A stretch of DNA of 64,000 bases, taken from NCBI RefSeq assembly GCF_047425865.1, contig NZ_CP179735.1, one strand, 5' to 3'. The stretch comes from Macrococcoides equi. GTDB lineage: Bacteria > Bacillota > Bacilli > Staphylococcales > Staphylococcaceae. Below, piece after piece: positions 9,351-16,913 of this stretch (position 1 is its first letter; each line of letters opens with the position of its first letter). The position numbers were made by a program, and so were the translations under genes. The notes beneath the pieces are model-generated. The model was not told the origin of the DNA and did not search any database. It worked only from the letters and a program-made list of their open reading frames with translations.

Positions 9351-9384
9351 AGTCTGATGTGTTCCAGCACATCAGACTTTTTTT
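9351..9384 (+). terminator. Plus-strand hairpin terminator between rep and the excisionase-like gene
   Basis: Perfect 11-base arms (AGTCTGATGTG and CACATCAGACT) around a TTCCAG loop are followed by seven T on the plus strand. Both flanking genes are on the minus strand, so as an intrinsic terminator it would stop antisense transcription running toward the repressor. On the minus strand it is a strong hairpin in the leader of rep, with no T run after it. Confidence 0.65.
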
Positions 9385-9409
9385 GTTATCCCTCTTACTG
9401 CCGACCATT

Positions 9410-9691
9410 TTATTTTTTATTTGCTTCCATAAACGCATCGATATCAACTCTTCTAATCATATTAACTCCTGACACTTCAATCACAGGTAACCCATTATCA
9501 ATAAATTTTTTAAGGGTTTGATAGCTAACATTTAAGTACTCTGCTGCTTCTTTTTTATTCATATAACTTTTAATTACGTTTCCATTTGCATCTAAATTTT
9601 TTGTGGCTTCTACAAGCATATTTCCAATTAAACGCTCTAATACTTTTACAGTTTCATCACCTAAAGTTAATGGAATTTGTATATTTTCCAT
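9410..9691 (-). CDS. Excisionase-like MerR/HTH-17 DNA-binding protein
   Basis: 93 residues. The C-terminal half (about 45-93) is a winged helix-turn-helix of the excisionase family: NKKEAAEYLNVSYQTLKKFI, then a wing ending MIRRVDIDAFME. I start at the ATG at 9691 because AAGGAGGTGG stands five bases upstream; a longer reading to 9730 has no ribosome site. It is the first gene behind the divergent promoter and is followed by rep, as xis is in many PICI-like islands. It probably directs excision with the integrase and may also regulate the operon. Confidence 0.8.
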   Translation of the reverse strand: MENIQIPLTLGDETVKVLERLIGNMLVEATKNLDANGNVIKSYMNKKEAAEYLNVSYQTLKKFIDNGLPVIEVSGVNMIRRVDIDAFMEANKK

Positions 9692-9746
9692 AAAATCCAC
9701 CTCCTTAAAAAAGTATTTTAAGTAAAACAATTTTACCTATAATCAA

Positions 9747-9775
9747 ATAATAATGCTATGAGTATCTAATGTCAA
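9747..9775 (-). promoter_or_regulatory. Promoter of the excisionase-rep operon
   Basis: On the minus strand TTGACA (9770-9775) and TATTAT (9747-9752) are separated by exactly 17 bases, a near-consensus sigma-A promoter. It fires leftward into the excisionase-like gene and rep. Its start region is next to the candidate operators, as expected for a repressible lytic-type promoter. Confidence 0.8.
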
Positions 9776-9801
9776 TTAAAACGAATTAATATTTAATCAC
9801 T

Positions 9802-9854
9802 TTTACCGTAACGTAAATATTATTTACTAATATATTAACTTAAGATACTATAAT
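9802..9854. promoter_or_regulatory. Candidate repressor operators and rightward promoter
   Basis: Three alternating half-sites, TTTAC (9802-9806), GTAAA (9813-9817) and TTTAC (9823-9827), form two overlapping inverted repeats, one of them GTAAAT-ATT-ATTTAC. They lie between the leftward promoter and a TATAAT box (9849-9854) that would serve the repressor gene. I see no good -35 for that box, so it may depend on activation or be weak. Binding by the adjacent repressor is inferred. Confidence 0.5.
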
Positions 9855-9870
9855 AAAAGGAGGTGAAAAT

Positions 9871-10650
9871 ATGATTGAAGTGAAACTACGTGATATATTA
9901 AAAGAAAAAAATATGTCTTTAGTGGAATTAAGCGAGTTAACCGGTATAAATACAAAAACATTAAGTCAATTTCAAAATAAAAAAACCGAAAGTGCACATT
10001 ATAATACTATTTCAAAAATTGCTACTGCACTAAATATTTCAATAGGTGATTTACTCGAAAATATAAAGGAAAAATATGCTGTATCAATAGAAAATTTCAA
10101 AAAAATTGAGAATAGACAGTTTATTTTTGAAATAAAATATCACTTTTACAAAAAAGAAACTTATACACTAGATGTTAAAATGATAGTAGATAAATTTGAA
10201 TCTACCCCTAAGAACAATATTGTTTTTATTTCTATTGTTGATATTAATCAAGATAATATACCTAAATATTTAGAGATTGATTTCAAGAACACTAATACTA
10301 ATATTGATATTATGAGTCATATTCACTTTTTCAAAGTTATCTCCTATTTATTAGTTCACAAATTATTATTAATCGAGGACTTTATTGATTTGAATGAATC
10401 TGATGAGGTTATTGTTTCATTTAAAGAATATGTTTATTCAACTTTTGATTTAAAAAGAAACGATGTTAGTTTTATTGTAAGTTTGATTGAACGAAGTAAG
10501 GAAGATTTAATAACTTTAAGAAAAAATAATTTAAAAGGAATAGTTCCTAGATCGATTGCTGATTTTTCTAAAATATCTCAATTGACAAATGTTAAAGATT
10601 TAATTTATGATGAAAATTTTTCAAATGTTGTTGTATCTTTTGAAAAATAA
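9871..10650 (+). CDS. XRE-family master repressor of the island (CI/Stl-like)
   Basis: 259 residues. Residues 3-62 form a Cro/CI helix-turn-helix (LRDILKEKNMSLVELSELTG, then a recognition helix and SISKIATALNISIGDLL-like ending). The remaining 200 residues carry no peptidase motif and do not resemble a LexA-type domain, so induction by self-cleavage is unlikely. A phage antirepressor binding this part, as for Stl of SaPIs, is possible. AAAGGAGGTG lies just upstream of the ATG. The gene is divergent from the excisionase-rep operon and is followed by the integrase in the same direction, which matches the stl-int arrangement of PICIs. Confidence 0.78.
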   Translation: MIEVKLRDILKEKNMSLVELSELTGINTKTLSQFQNKKTESAHYNTISKIATALNISIGDLLENIKEKYAVSIENFKKIENRQFIFEIKYHFYKKETYTLDVKMIVDKFESTPKNNIVFISIVDINQDNIPKYLEIDFKNTNTNIDIMSHIHFFKVISYLLVHKLLLIEDFIDLNESDEVIVSFKEYVYSTFDLKRNDVSFIVSLIERSKEDLITLRKNNLKGIVPRSIADFSKISQLTNVKDLIYDENFSNVVVSFEK

Positions 10651-10688
10651 CCCCCTTACTGCCGGCCAGCAAATAAGGAAGGGTTTAA

Positions 10689-11855
10689 ATGACAAATATT
10701 AAAAAAGTAACATTAAAAAGTGGAGAAATTCGCTATAAATTTAACGTTTACCTTGGTGTAGACAAAGTAACAGGTAAAAAGAAAAGAACTAGTAGAAGTT
10801 ATGAAACATTAAGAGAAGCTCAAATAGAATTACGTAAGTTGCAATTAATGGGTTTAGAAAAAGCTACTCAGACAATCAATAAATATACATATAAAGATGT
10901 TTATTTATTATGGTTGGAAAATCATAAGAATGAAATTAGAGGTACTACACTCGCCAGTAAGGAAAGCAAGTTTAATAAGCGTATCTTGCCGAAGTTTGGA
11001 AGAATGTCTATTAAAGAGATTTCTCGTGTGTATTGTCAAACTGTAGTCAATGAATGGGCAAATGAAATGAAAGCTTTTAATGACTATGTTATACAAGCTA
11101 GACTTGTTTTCAACTATGCTATGAAGCTAGAGTTAATTGATAGTAATCCGATGGAGTACATTACTTTACCAAGTCGTAGCGAAGATAAAGTATTCATCGA
11201 AAAAGAGAGAAATTTTCTCACTAAAGATGAACTGAAATTATTTATGCAATACTTGGATCAAGAAAACAAATTACAATCTACTTGTCTATTTCGTCTACTC
11301 GCTTTTACAGGTATGCGTAAAGGAGAAGTATTAGCTTTACATTGGTCTGATATTAACTTCAAATCAAAAGACTTATATGTTCAAAAGACTTTAGCTAAAG
11401 TTAATAATAAACATATTCTTCAACCACCAAAAACTAGGGAATCGTATAGATGGTTAGATATTGATGATATAACGATTCAATTATTAATAGAATGGAAACA
11501 AGAACAGATAGATCAATACAAGGAATATGGTTTTGAAGTATCTGAGGATAAAAATCAGCCTATCTTTGCAACTTATCATACTAGACTTAATCAAATGAAG
11601 TACATGCGTGTATCAACGCCTAACGACAAATTAGAAGCATTCTTTAAACGTCATAAGGACTTACACGAGATACACGTTCATGGCTTCAGACATACTCACG
11701 CATCATTATTATTTGAAGCTGGGGCAACCCTGAAAGAAGTGCAATCCCGATTAGGTCATAGTGATATTAAGACAACTATGAACATTTATACGCACATTAC
11801 TCAAGCATCAAGAGAAAAATTAGCTGAGAAATTTCAAAGACATATTAACTTTTAG
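10689..11855 (+). CDS. int: Tyrosine site-specific integrase of the rpsI island
   Basis: 388 residues. The N-terminus is an arm-type DNA-binding domain (about 1-60), then a SAM-like core-binding domain (about 65-160), then the catalytic domain with Arg210 (TGMRKGEVLALHW), Lys248, His331 and Arg334 (HGFRHTH), His357 (GHSDIKTT) and nucleophile Tyr367 (NIYTH). All catalytic residues are present, so the enzyme should be active. AAGGAAGGG precedes the ATG. It integrates and excises the element; the nearest conserved gene end is that of rpsI, 750 bases downstream, which is the known target of Macrococcus islands. It is followed after ten bases by a HIT gene, probably in one transcript. Confidence 0.92.
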   Translation: MTNIKKVTLKSGEIRYKFNVYLGVDKVTGKKKRTSRSYETLREAQIELRKLQLMGLEKATQTINKYTYKDVYLLWLENHKNEIRGTTLASKESKFNKRILPKFGRMSIKEISRVYCQTVVNEWANEMKAFNDYVIQARLVFNYAMKLELIDSNPMEYITLPSRSEDKVFIEKERNFLTKDELKLFMQYLDQENKLQSTCLFRLLAFTGMRKGEVLALHWSDINFKSKDLYVQKTLAKVNNKHILQPPKTRESYRWLDIDDITIQLLIEWKQEQIDQYKEYGFEVSEDKNQPIFATYHTRLNQMKYMRVSTPNDKLEAFFKRHKDLHEIHVHGFRHTHASLLFEAGATLKEVQSRLGHSDIKTTMNIYTHITQASREKLAEKFQRHINF

Positions 11856-11865
11856 GAGTGAATAA

Positions 11866-12273
11866 ATGGAAGACTGTATTTTTTGTTCAATAATAAATGA
11901 TCCAAAAGATAGCTACGTTTTATATGAAGACGAATTAACAATGGTTATTCTTGATATCGCAAATGATGTAGATGGACATTCGCTTGTTATACCTAAACAG
12001 CACTATGATAACATTTTAGATTTAGATTCAGAAATATTAAACGCTATTATGAAAACAGTTCAAAAAATGTCTTCTCACTTTATTGAGAATTTGAATTATA
12101 AAGGTGTTAATTTATTAAATGCTAATGGAAGTGCAGCTGATCAATCTGTAAATCACTTTCACATCCATTTAATTCCCAGAAGAAATAACGATGGAATTGA
12201 TGCATGGCCACAATTCGAAGGAAGTAAAGTTACATTAGAAGAAATGTATGAATATCTAAAAATCAATGATTAA
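11866..12273 (+). CDS. HIT-family nucleotide hydrolase
   Basis: 135 residues with the histidine-triad motif HFHIHLIPRR (about 106-115), the N-terminal CIFCSII element (residues 4-10) that in relatives helps bind zinc or nucleotide, and the GHSLVIPKQHYDN core. HIT proteins hydrolyse dinucleoside polyphosphates, AMP-lysine and similar adenylates. AGGAGTG is seven bases before the ATG and the gap to the integrase is ten bases, so it is probably translated from the same message. Its place between integrase and attachment site makes it cargo of the island. Whether it is a housekeeping copy or has a mobile-element role cannot be told. Confidence 0.85.
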   Translation: MEDCIFCSIINDPKDSYVLYEDELTMVILDIANDVDGHSLVIPKQHYDNILDLDSEILNAIMKTVQKMSSHFIENLNYKGVNLLNANGSAADQSVNHFHIHLIPRRNNDGIDAWPQFEGSKVTLEEMYEYLKIND

Positions 12274-12301
12274 TCAGTAGCAAATCTCAGGAGGTATTTG
12301 T

Positions 12302-12496
12302 ATGACGCAAACTGCTATACAAAAATATATAGAAGTTCACCTTGAAAAAAATCCTGAAAAAGTACCTATTTTTAAGAAAGTTAAAAGAGCAGTAAATATG
12401 GAAGTAATGATATTTAAAAGAAAGAATCGTCTTAAAAGGTTTCCTAAATTAGCAAATAATAAATCAAATTTTAAGAAGAAAATCAGGACAAAATAA
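12302..12496 (+). CDS. Small strongly basic protein of unknown function
   Basis: 64 residues, rich in Lys and Arg throughout (for example FKRKNRLKRFPK), with no membrane segment. A good ribosome site (AGGAGG, seven bases before the ATG) and its spacing of 28 bases after the HIT gene support a real gene in the integrase transcript. I recognise no family. It ends about 50 bases before the rpsI terminator. A nucleic-acid-binding role is possible from charge alone. Confidence 0.55.
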   Translation: MTQTAIQKYIEVHLEKNPEKVPIFKKVKRAVNMEVMIFKRKNRLKRFPKLANNKSNFKKKIRTK

Positions 12497-12538
12497 TTCG
12501 TGGGGTATTTAAAGGGTAACATCCATGCAAAAAATATA

Positions 12539-12573
12539 TAAAAAAGCACCTCTCGAATATTTTCGAGAAGTGC
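12539..12573 (-). terminator. Terminator of rplM-rpsI
   Basis: Minus-strand hairpin with GCACTTCTCGAA and TTCGAGAGGTGC-type arms (one mismatch) around a four-base loop, followed by a T-rich run. It begins 26 bases after the rpsI stop. If the island joint lies inside rpsI, this terminator is supplied by the island end. Confidence 0.85.
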
Positions 12574-12594
12574 TGTAAACATTGATATAACAAT

Positions 12595-12640
12595 GATATT
12601 AACGTTTTGAGAACTGTGGTGAACGACGAGCGCCTTTAAG
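12595..12640. other. Presumed attachment-site end of the island in the 3' end of rpsI
   Basis: The last codons of rpsI are the known target of integrases of this group in Macrococcus (from memory). A second copy should mark the far end of the island. I read 1-12500 for a repeat of this gene end and found none, so the other end must lie left of the window. The exact core is not defined by this sequence alone. Confidence 0.5.
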
Positions 12641-12991
12641 ACCTGGTTTTTTACGTTCTTTCATACGTGGGTCACGTGTTAACATGCCTGCACGTTTTAA
12701 TGAACCACGGTACTCAGGATCCGCTTCTAATAACGCACGAGAAATACCATGACGGATTGCTTGTGCTTGTCCAGTTAAACCGCCACCTTTAACGTTTACT
12801 AAAACGTCATAGTTACCTTTAGTTTCAGTAATATCAAATGGTTGGTTTAAGTCTAAAATTAATGATTCGAATGGTAAGTAGTCACGTACGTCACGGTTGT
12901 TGATTGTGATATTTCCTTCACCAGGAATTAAACGAACACGTGCTACTGAATGTTTACGACGGCCTGTGCCTTTATATTCAACTTGTGCCAA
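12599..12991 (-). CDS. rpsI: Ribosomal protein S9
   Basis: 130 residues, the usual bacterial length. It begins MAQVEYKGTGRRKHSVARV and ends in the conserved basic tail KGARRSPQFSKR, which reaches the tRNA in the ribosomal P site. It lies 19 bases after rplM in the same operon. The reading frame is complete and ends normally, so insertion of the island beside it kept the coding sequence intact. Confidence 0.98.
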   Translation of the reverse strand: MAQVEYKGTGRRKHSVARVRLIPGEGNITINNRDVRDYLPFESLILDLNQPFDITETKGNYDVLVNVKGGGLTGQAQAIRHGISRALLEADPEYRGSLKRAGMLTRDPRMKERKKPGLKGARRSPQFSKR

Positions 12992-13010
12992 TGTATTGTC
13001 CTCCTCTTAA

Positions 13011-13448
13011 TTAACCACGTAACTCGTAGTTTTCAGGTTGTTGTGCTGTATGTGGATGCTCTGCTCCAGCATATACATGTAATTTCTTGAACATTTTGTC
13101 CCCTAAAGAACCTTTTGGTAACATTCCTTTAATAGATGTTTCCATTAAACGTACTGGGTTTTTCTCACGTAATTCACCAGCAGAGATAGATTTTAATCCA
13201 CCTGGGTGATTTGAGTGACGATAGTAAATTTTGTCTTCAGCTTTGTTTCCTGATAAGTAGATTTTGTCAGCGTTAATTAAGATAACGTGATCTCCACAAT
13301 CTACGTGTGGTGTGAATGTTGGTTTATGTTTACCGCGTAAGATTGATGCAACTTCTGATGAAAGGCGACCCATAGTCTCTCCTTCAGCATCAATTACGTA
13401 CCACTTGCGCTCAATGTTTGCTTCGTTTGCCATAAATGTTTGACGCAT
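13011..13448 (-). CDS. rplM: Ribosomal protein L13
   Basis: 145 residues. The family core is complete: RKWYVIDAEGETMGRLSSEVA near the start, the GDHVILINADKI segment and the NHPGG loop about 80. It begins MRQTFMANE, as in other Bacillales, with AGGAGG upstream. It is an early-assembling protein of the large subunit and is transcribed with rpsI from its own promoter behind an L13-type leader. Confidence 0.98.
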   Translation of the reverse strand: MRQTFMANEANIERKWYVIDAEGETMGRLSSEVASILRGKHKPTFTPHVDCGDHVILINADKIYLSGNKAEDKIYYRHSNHPGGLKSISAGELREKNPVRLMETSIKGMLPKGSLGDKMFKKLHVYAGAEHPHTAQQPENYELRG

Positions 13449-13558
13449 TATATTTTCCTCCTAAAATAAAAAAAATTCCCTCTAAATCCTGCTTATATAT
13501 CTGTAACACAATAAGTTTCCGGGGCTTATTGTAGTGGTTGATATTAAACAATACCGTT
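13449..13558 (-). ncRNA. L13 ribosomal leader
   Basis: The 5' untranslated region of rplM contains a hairpin with CAATAAG / CTTATTG arms (13509-13531) around a G/C-rich loop, followed by an unpaired stretch up to the ribosome site. This is the position and form of the L13 leader known from Firmicutes (Rfam L13_leader), which is thought to let L13 regulate its own operon. The structure was assigned by eye. Confidence 0.65.
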
Positions 13559-13564
13559 GTCTAT

Positions 13565-13592
13565 CTTATAACATTTTTAGGGTGTTTGTCAA
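13565..13592 (-). promoter_or_regulatory. rplM-rpsI promoter
   Basis: TTGACA (13587-13592) and an extended TGTTATAAG -10 element (hexamer 13565-13570) with 16 bases between them on the minus strand. Transcription would start near 13558, just before the L13 leader hairpin. Confidence 0.75.
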
Positions 13593-13634
13593 TCGTATTC
13601 CAAAATTCTTTTCATTTATTTTTATCTTTGTCCG

Positions 13635-14465
13635 TTATAAAGGACGTTCTTTTTCCGGTGTGATAATTCTTCTGGTTGGTTTAAGCACGATTGGCGTATC
13701 TTGCGGGATATCCTGTGCTAATGTTTCAGGTGTTAAATATATTTTTTCTAGGTACAACCCTTCAGCTGGTGCTGTCTTCCCGGCTTTTCTTCTGTCACTT
13801 GCTTGTATGATGTGAGGTATTTCGTCGCCTTGTCTAATGCCTCGTCCGACATCCATCAGGAAGTGCACCATGATGCGCACCATATTATACAGAAAGCCGT
13901 TTCCAATCACGAAAAATTCATATCCTTCTTCAGTTGCTGTCACCGTAAATTGATACATTGTACGTTCTCTATTTTCAATTTCAGTCTTTGCTGAACAGAA
14001 TGATGTAAAGTCATGTGTCCCTAAAAAATATTGTGCGGCTGCATTCATTTTATCAACATCAAGTGTGTCTGTAATATGCGTCTCCAGTCCTTTTTTCAGA
14101 ACATTTCTATGCGGTGCTACGTATACCTTATAGCGATAAGCTTTACCTACACAGTCGTAACGTGAATGAAAGTCATTATTGATTTTAGTGACTTGGGTAA
14201 TATAGATATCATCAGGCAATGCTGAATTAAAGGCATGCTGCCACTTATCTGTTGTCAGTACGAGCGGTGTATCGAAGTGAACATACTGCATTAATGCATG
14301 CACTCCTTTATCCGTTCTTGAAGATGGATGAATACGGACAAAGTCTTTGTGCATGCGCTTTAATATACGTTCCAGTTCATATTGCACCGTACGTCCTTCA
14401 TTTTGTATTTGAAAGCCTTGGAATCCAGCTCCGTTGTATGAAATTTGTAGCAAAATGCGTTCCAT
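13635..14465 (-). CDS. truA: tRNA pseudouridine synthase A
   Basis: Makes pseudouridine at positions 38-40 of the tRNA anticodon arm. The 276-residue protein has the catalytic-aspartate motif SSRTDKGVHA (Asp about 52), the RYKVYV and FTSFCS segments, and the C-terminal FLYNMVRIMV helix. Length is slightly above the usual 250-270 because of a polar tail. Its ATG directly follows the stop of ecfT, a linkage common in Firmicutes. It ends 43 bases before the rplM promoter. Confidence 0.96.
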   Translation of the reverse strand: MERILLQISYNGAGFQGFQIQNEGRTVQYELERILKRMHKDFVRIHPSSRTDKGVHALMQYVHFDTPLVLTTDKWQHAFNSALPDDIYITQVTKINNDFHSRYDCVGKAYRYKVYVAPHRNVLKKGLETHITDTLDVDKMNAAAQYFLGTHDFTSFCSAKTEIENRERTMYQFTVTATEEGYEFFVIGNGFLYNMVRIMVHFLMDVGRGIRQGDEIPHIIQASDRRKAGKTAPAEGLYLEKIYLTPETLAQDIPQDTPIVLKPTRRIITPEKERPL

Positions 14466-15269
14466 CTATGTCATGCTCCTTAAATAAAATATAATCATGG
14501 CTATCGGTATCAATGTTAATAGTGCGAGGGTATCATTCAGCTGCCACTCAAGTTTCCTGTATTTCGTTCTTCCAATATCGCCTTTGTACCCTCGAACGTC
14601 CATCGCTACTGCCAGATCATCGGCTCGTTTAAATGCAGATACAAAGAGCGGGATCAGTAACGGACCGATCGCTTTAATTCTTTGTAATCCACTGCCACTA
14701 CTGATATCACTACCTCTTGATATTTGAGCTTTCATTACTTTATCCGTCTCATCCATTAAAGTCGGGATAAATCTTAAGGCTATCGACATCATCATTGCAA
14801 GTTCATGCACAGGTAACTTAATTTTCTTGAGTGGATTTAATATATTTTCAATCGCATCGGTCAATGCAATAGGACTTGTCGTAAGTGTCATCACTGTAGA
14901 CAGAAAAATGATTAATATAAAGCGAAATGAAATCATTATCCCCATGCGTACTCCGTCCATTTGAATATTAAAGATACCCCAGTCAAATAACGTTCTGCCA
15001 CCCTTCGTTAGAAAGACATGCATGAGAAATGTAAATATAATCAAGAATAGTATCGGCTTAATCCCATTGAATACAAACATAAATTTAAGGTTTGATAGTT
15101 TTATAATGAAAAATACAAGTACAAATCCAAATAAATAGCTATACCAGTTATCCATAAAGAAAATAAGTATTGTCATGACAAATACAAATAATAATTTCAT
15201 TCTGGGGTCTAGTGCATGTACATAAGATTGAATGGGCACATATCTACCTAAAATCATTTTATCAAGCAT
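14466..15269 (-). CDS. ecfT: ECF transporter transmembrane protein EcfT
   Basis: The shared membrane component of energy-coupling-factor importers, which bring in vitamins and similar compounds through exchangeable S proteins. The 267-residue protein has about five membrane segments and the two short signature motifs that contact the ATPases (SRGSDI about 179 and VRGYKG about 226). I start at the ATG at 15269 because GGAGAG lies six bases upstream; it overlaps the end of ecfA2 by eight bases, which implies coupled translation. Immediately followed by truA. Confidence 0.93.
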   Translation of the reverse strand: MLDKMILGRYVPIQSYVHALDPRMKLLFVFVMTILIFFMDNWYSYLFGFVLVFFIIKLSNLKFMFVFNGIKPILFLIIFTFLMHVFLTKGGRTLFDWGIFNIQMDGVRMGIMISFRFILIIFLSTVMTLTTSPIALTDAIENILNPLKKIKLPVHELAMMMSIALRFIPTLMDETDKVMKAQISRGSDISSGSGLQRIKAIGPLLIPLFVSAFKRADDLAVAMDVRGYKGDIGRTKYRKLEWQLNDTLALLTLIPIAMIIFYLRSMT

Positions 15270-16116
15270 GCTGTTCTCTCCATTCGCGATACATCGCATT
15301 AAAGTCTTCAATCGTTAACGCAGTATGGGGTAAGCGTGTTTGATACTTTGCTTCAAACTTTCTTTGAAGTTGTGTTATTTGTGGCGGGTGAATACCGTAA
15401 TGCGTTAAATCTTTCGAAAATATGTGCTCGGGCGTTCCTTCGTCGATCAACGTACCTTTATGCATCACATAAATATAATCACTAAGCGCTGCCTGATCCA
15501 TTTGATGCGTTACAAGAACCACGGCTATATTACGTGCCTGTTGCAACTGATGAAACATATCCATAATTTCCTTTTGTCCTCTAGGATCCAGTCCTGCAGT
15601 CGGTTCATCAAGAATTAATACATCAGGTTCCATCGCGAGTACTCCCATAATCGCAACTCGTCTCATTTGCCCACCAGATAGTTCAAATGGGCTCTTCTCT
15701 AATAGCGCATCATCCATCCCAAAAAGCTCAAATAGTCCGCGTGCGCGTCTCTCAGCTTCATCTACGGGTACACCATAGTTCAGTGGCCCGAACATAATAT
15801 CTTTCAGTACAGTCTCTTCAAATAACTGCTGCTCTGAGAATTGGAATACCATCCCAACTTTCTTTCTGATGTGACGTAGGTGTTTATTTTTTGATTTACG
15901 ATTTATTACCTGTCCCTCGATATCTATATAACCTTCAGTCGGTTTAATGAGTGCATTCATATGCTGTATCACTGTTGATTTACCTGAACCTGTATGACCG
16001 ATAATACTATAAAATTTATTATCTTCTATTTGCATATCAATATCTGTCAGTGCTCTTACTTCAAAAGGAGTATGTTCAGCATAATGATAGCCTACATTAT
16101 ATAATTGTATACTCAT
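15262..16116 (-). CDS. ecfA2: ECF transporter ATPase EcfA2
   Basis: One of two ATPases that power the ECF importer. Walker A GHTGSGKST (about 39-47), Q-loop FQFSEQQL, signature LSGGQMRRVAI, Walker B VLILDEPTAGLDP and the switch histidine in VTHQMD are all intact. Length 284 residues is normal. It overlaps the stop of ecfA1 by four bases and the start of ecfT by eight, so the three genes form a tightly coupled unit. Confidence 0.95.
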   Translation of the reverse strand: MSIQLYNVGYHYAEHTPFEVRALTDIDMQIEDNKFYSIIGHTGSGKSTVIQHMNALIKPTEGYIDIEGQVINRKSKNKHLRHIRKKVGMVFQFSEQQLFEETVLKDIMFGPLNYGVPVDEAERRARGLFELFGMDDALLEKSPFELSGGQMRRVAIMGVLAMEPDVLILDEPTAGLDPRGQKEIMDMFHQLQQARNIAVVLVTHQMDQAALSDYIYVMHKGTLIDEGTPEHIFSKDLTHYGIHPPQITQLQRKFEAKYQTRLPHTALTIEDFNAMYREWREQHA

Positions 16117-16913
16117 AGGTTATCTAACAACTCCTCTTGACTAATTAATGCATTGTCCCCAAATATGATACGATTTACCTTCATCTCAAAGGGTAGATCT
16201 AAGCCGATATCAATCAGTGTGTCAGCTTGCTGATATATTGCTTCTGGTGTACCGGATAATATGGCTTCCCCTTGATTCATCACAATGATTTTATCACTCG
16301 ACAAAGTTTCTTCCAGATGATGTGTAATATGTATCACTGTAAGCTGATATTCATCTTTAAGGTGTTTTAAAATATTCAGGATTTCAATACGACCTTCAGG
16401 ATCTAACATAGACGTTGCTTCATCAAGTATAATAATCTCTGGTTGCAAGGCCATTACACCTGCAATGGCTACCCGTTGTTTCTGTCCTCCTGATAAATGA
16501 TGTGGCTCATGTCTTTTTAAATGCACCATATTCACACTTTGTAGTGCCGCATCTACTCTTCTATGCATTTCGTCGTAAGGAACACCATGGTTTTCTAAAC
16601 CAAATGCTATATCATCTTCAACAGTCGCCCCTACAAACTGATTATCCGGATTTTGAAATACAATACCTATATATTTATGAACCGATTGTATGGTCTCTTC
16701 ATTAAGAACGAGCTGGTTGACGGTTATCCTACCCTCCTGCATTGTCTCAATTCCACATAACAACTTTACAAGGGTCGATTTCCCTGAACCATTATGACCA
16801 ACAATAGAAACCCATTCATTCTTATTTATAGACATAGAAAGATTGCGAATTGCCGGAACGTTTTGGTCTTCATATGCAAATGTTACATTACTCACTTGAA
16901 TTATCGGTTCCAT
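16113..16913 (-). CDS. ecfA1: ECF transporter ATPase EcfA1
   Basis: The partner ATPase of EcfA2. It has Walker A GHNGSGKST (about 40-48), FQNPDNQFVGATVEDD after the Q-loop, signature LSGGQKQRVAI, Walker B IIILDEATSMLDP and ITHHLEE. The ATG at 16913 is preferred over an in-frame GTG nine bases earlier because GAAGGGTG is then correctly spaced. 266 residues. It is the first gene of the ecfA1-ecfA2-ecfT-truA group, 300 bases after rplQ and behind a terminator. Confidence 0.95.
   Translation of the reverse strand: MEPIIQVSNVTFAYEDQNVPAIRNLSMSINKNEWVSIVGHNGSGKSTLVKLLCGIETMQEGRITVNQLVLNEETIQSVHKYIGIVFQNPDNQFVGATVEDDIAFGLENHGVPYDEMHRRVDAALQSVNMVHLKRHEPHHLSGGQKQRVAIAGVMALQPEIIILDEATSMLDPEGRIEILNILKHLKDEYQLTVIHITHHLEETLSSDKIIVMNQGEAILSGTPEAIYQQADTLIDIGLDLPFEMKVNRIIFGDNALISQEELLDNL

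Larger units (their letters stand above)
9390..10668. repeat. Direct repeat pair flanking the excisionase-repressor module
   Basis: CCCTCTTACTGCCGACCA at 9390-9407 and CCCCCTTACTGCCGGCCA at 10651-10668 match at 16 of 18 bases and have the same orientation. The first lies just after the excisionase-like gene's stop, the second just after the repressor's stop and before the integrase. They could be integrase arm-type sites or joints of past module exchange. Confidence 0.6.

Noticed and set aside
12337..12582. Minus-strand open frame of 81 codons opposite the small basic protein
   Set aside because: It runs through the rpsI terminator and has no ribosome site; the plus-strand gene has one.
1..12598. 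Intact prophage
   Set aside because: No structural, terminase, lysis or portal genes; the replication and control genes fit a satellite-type island.
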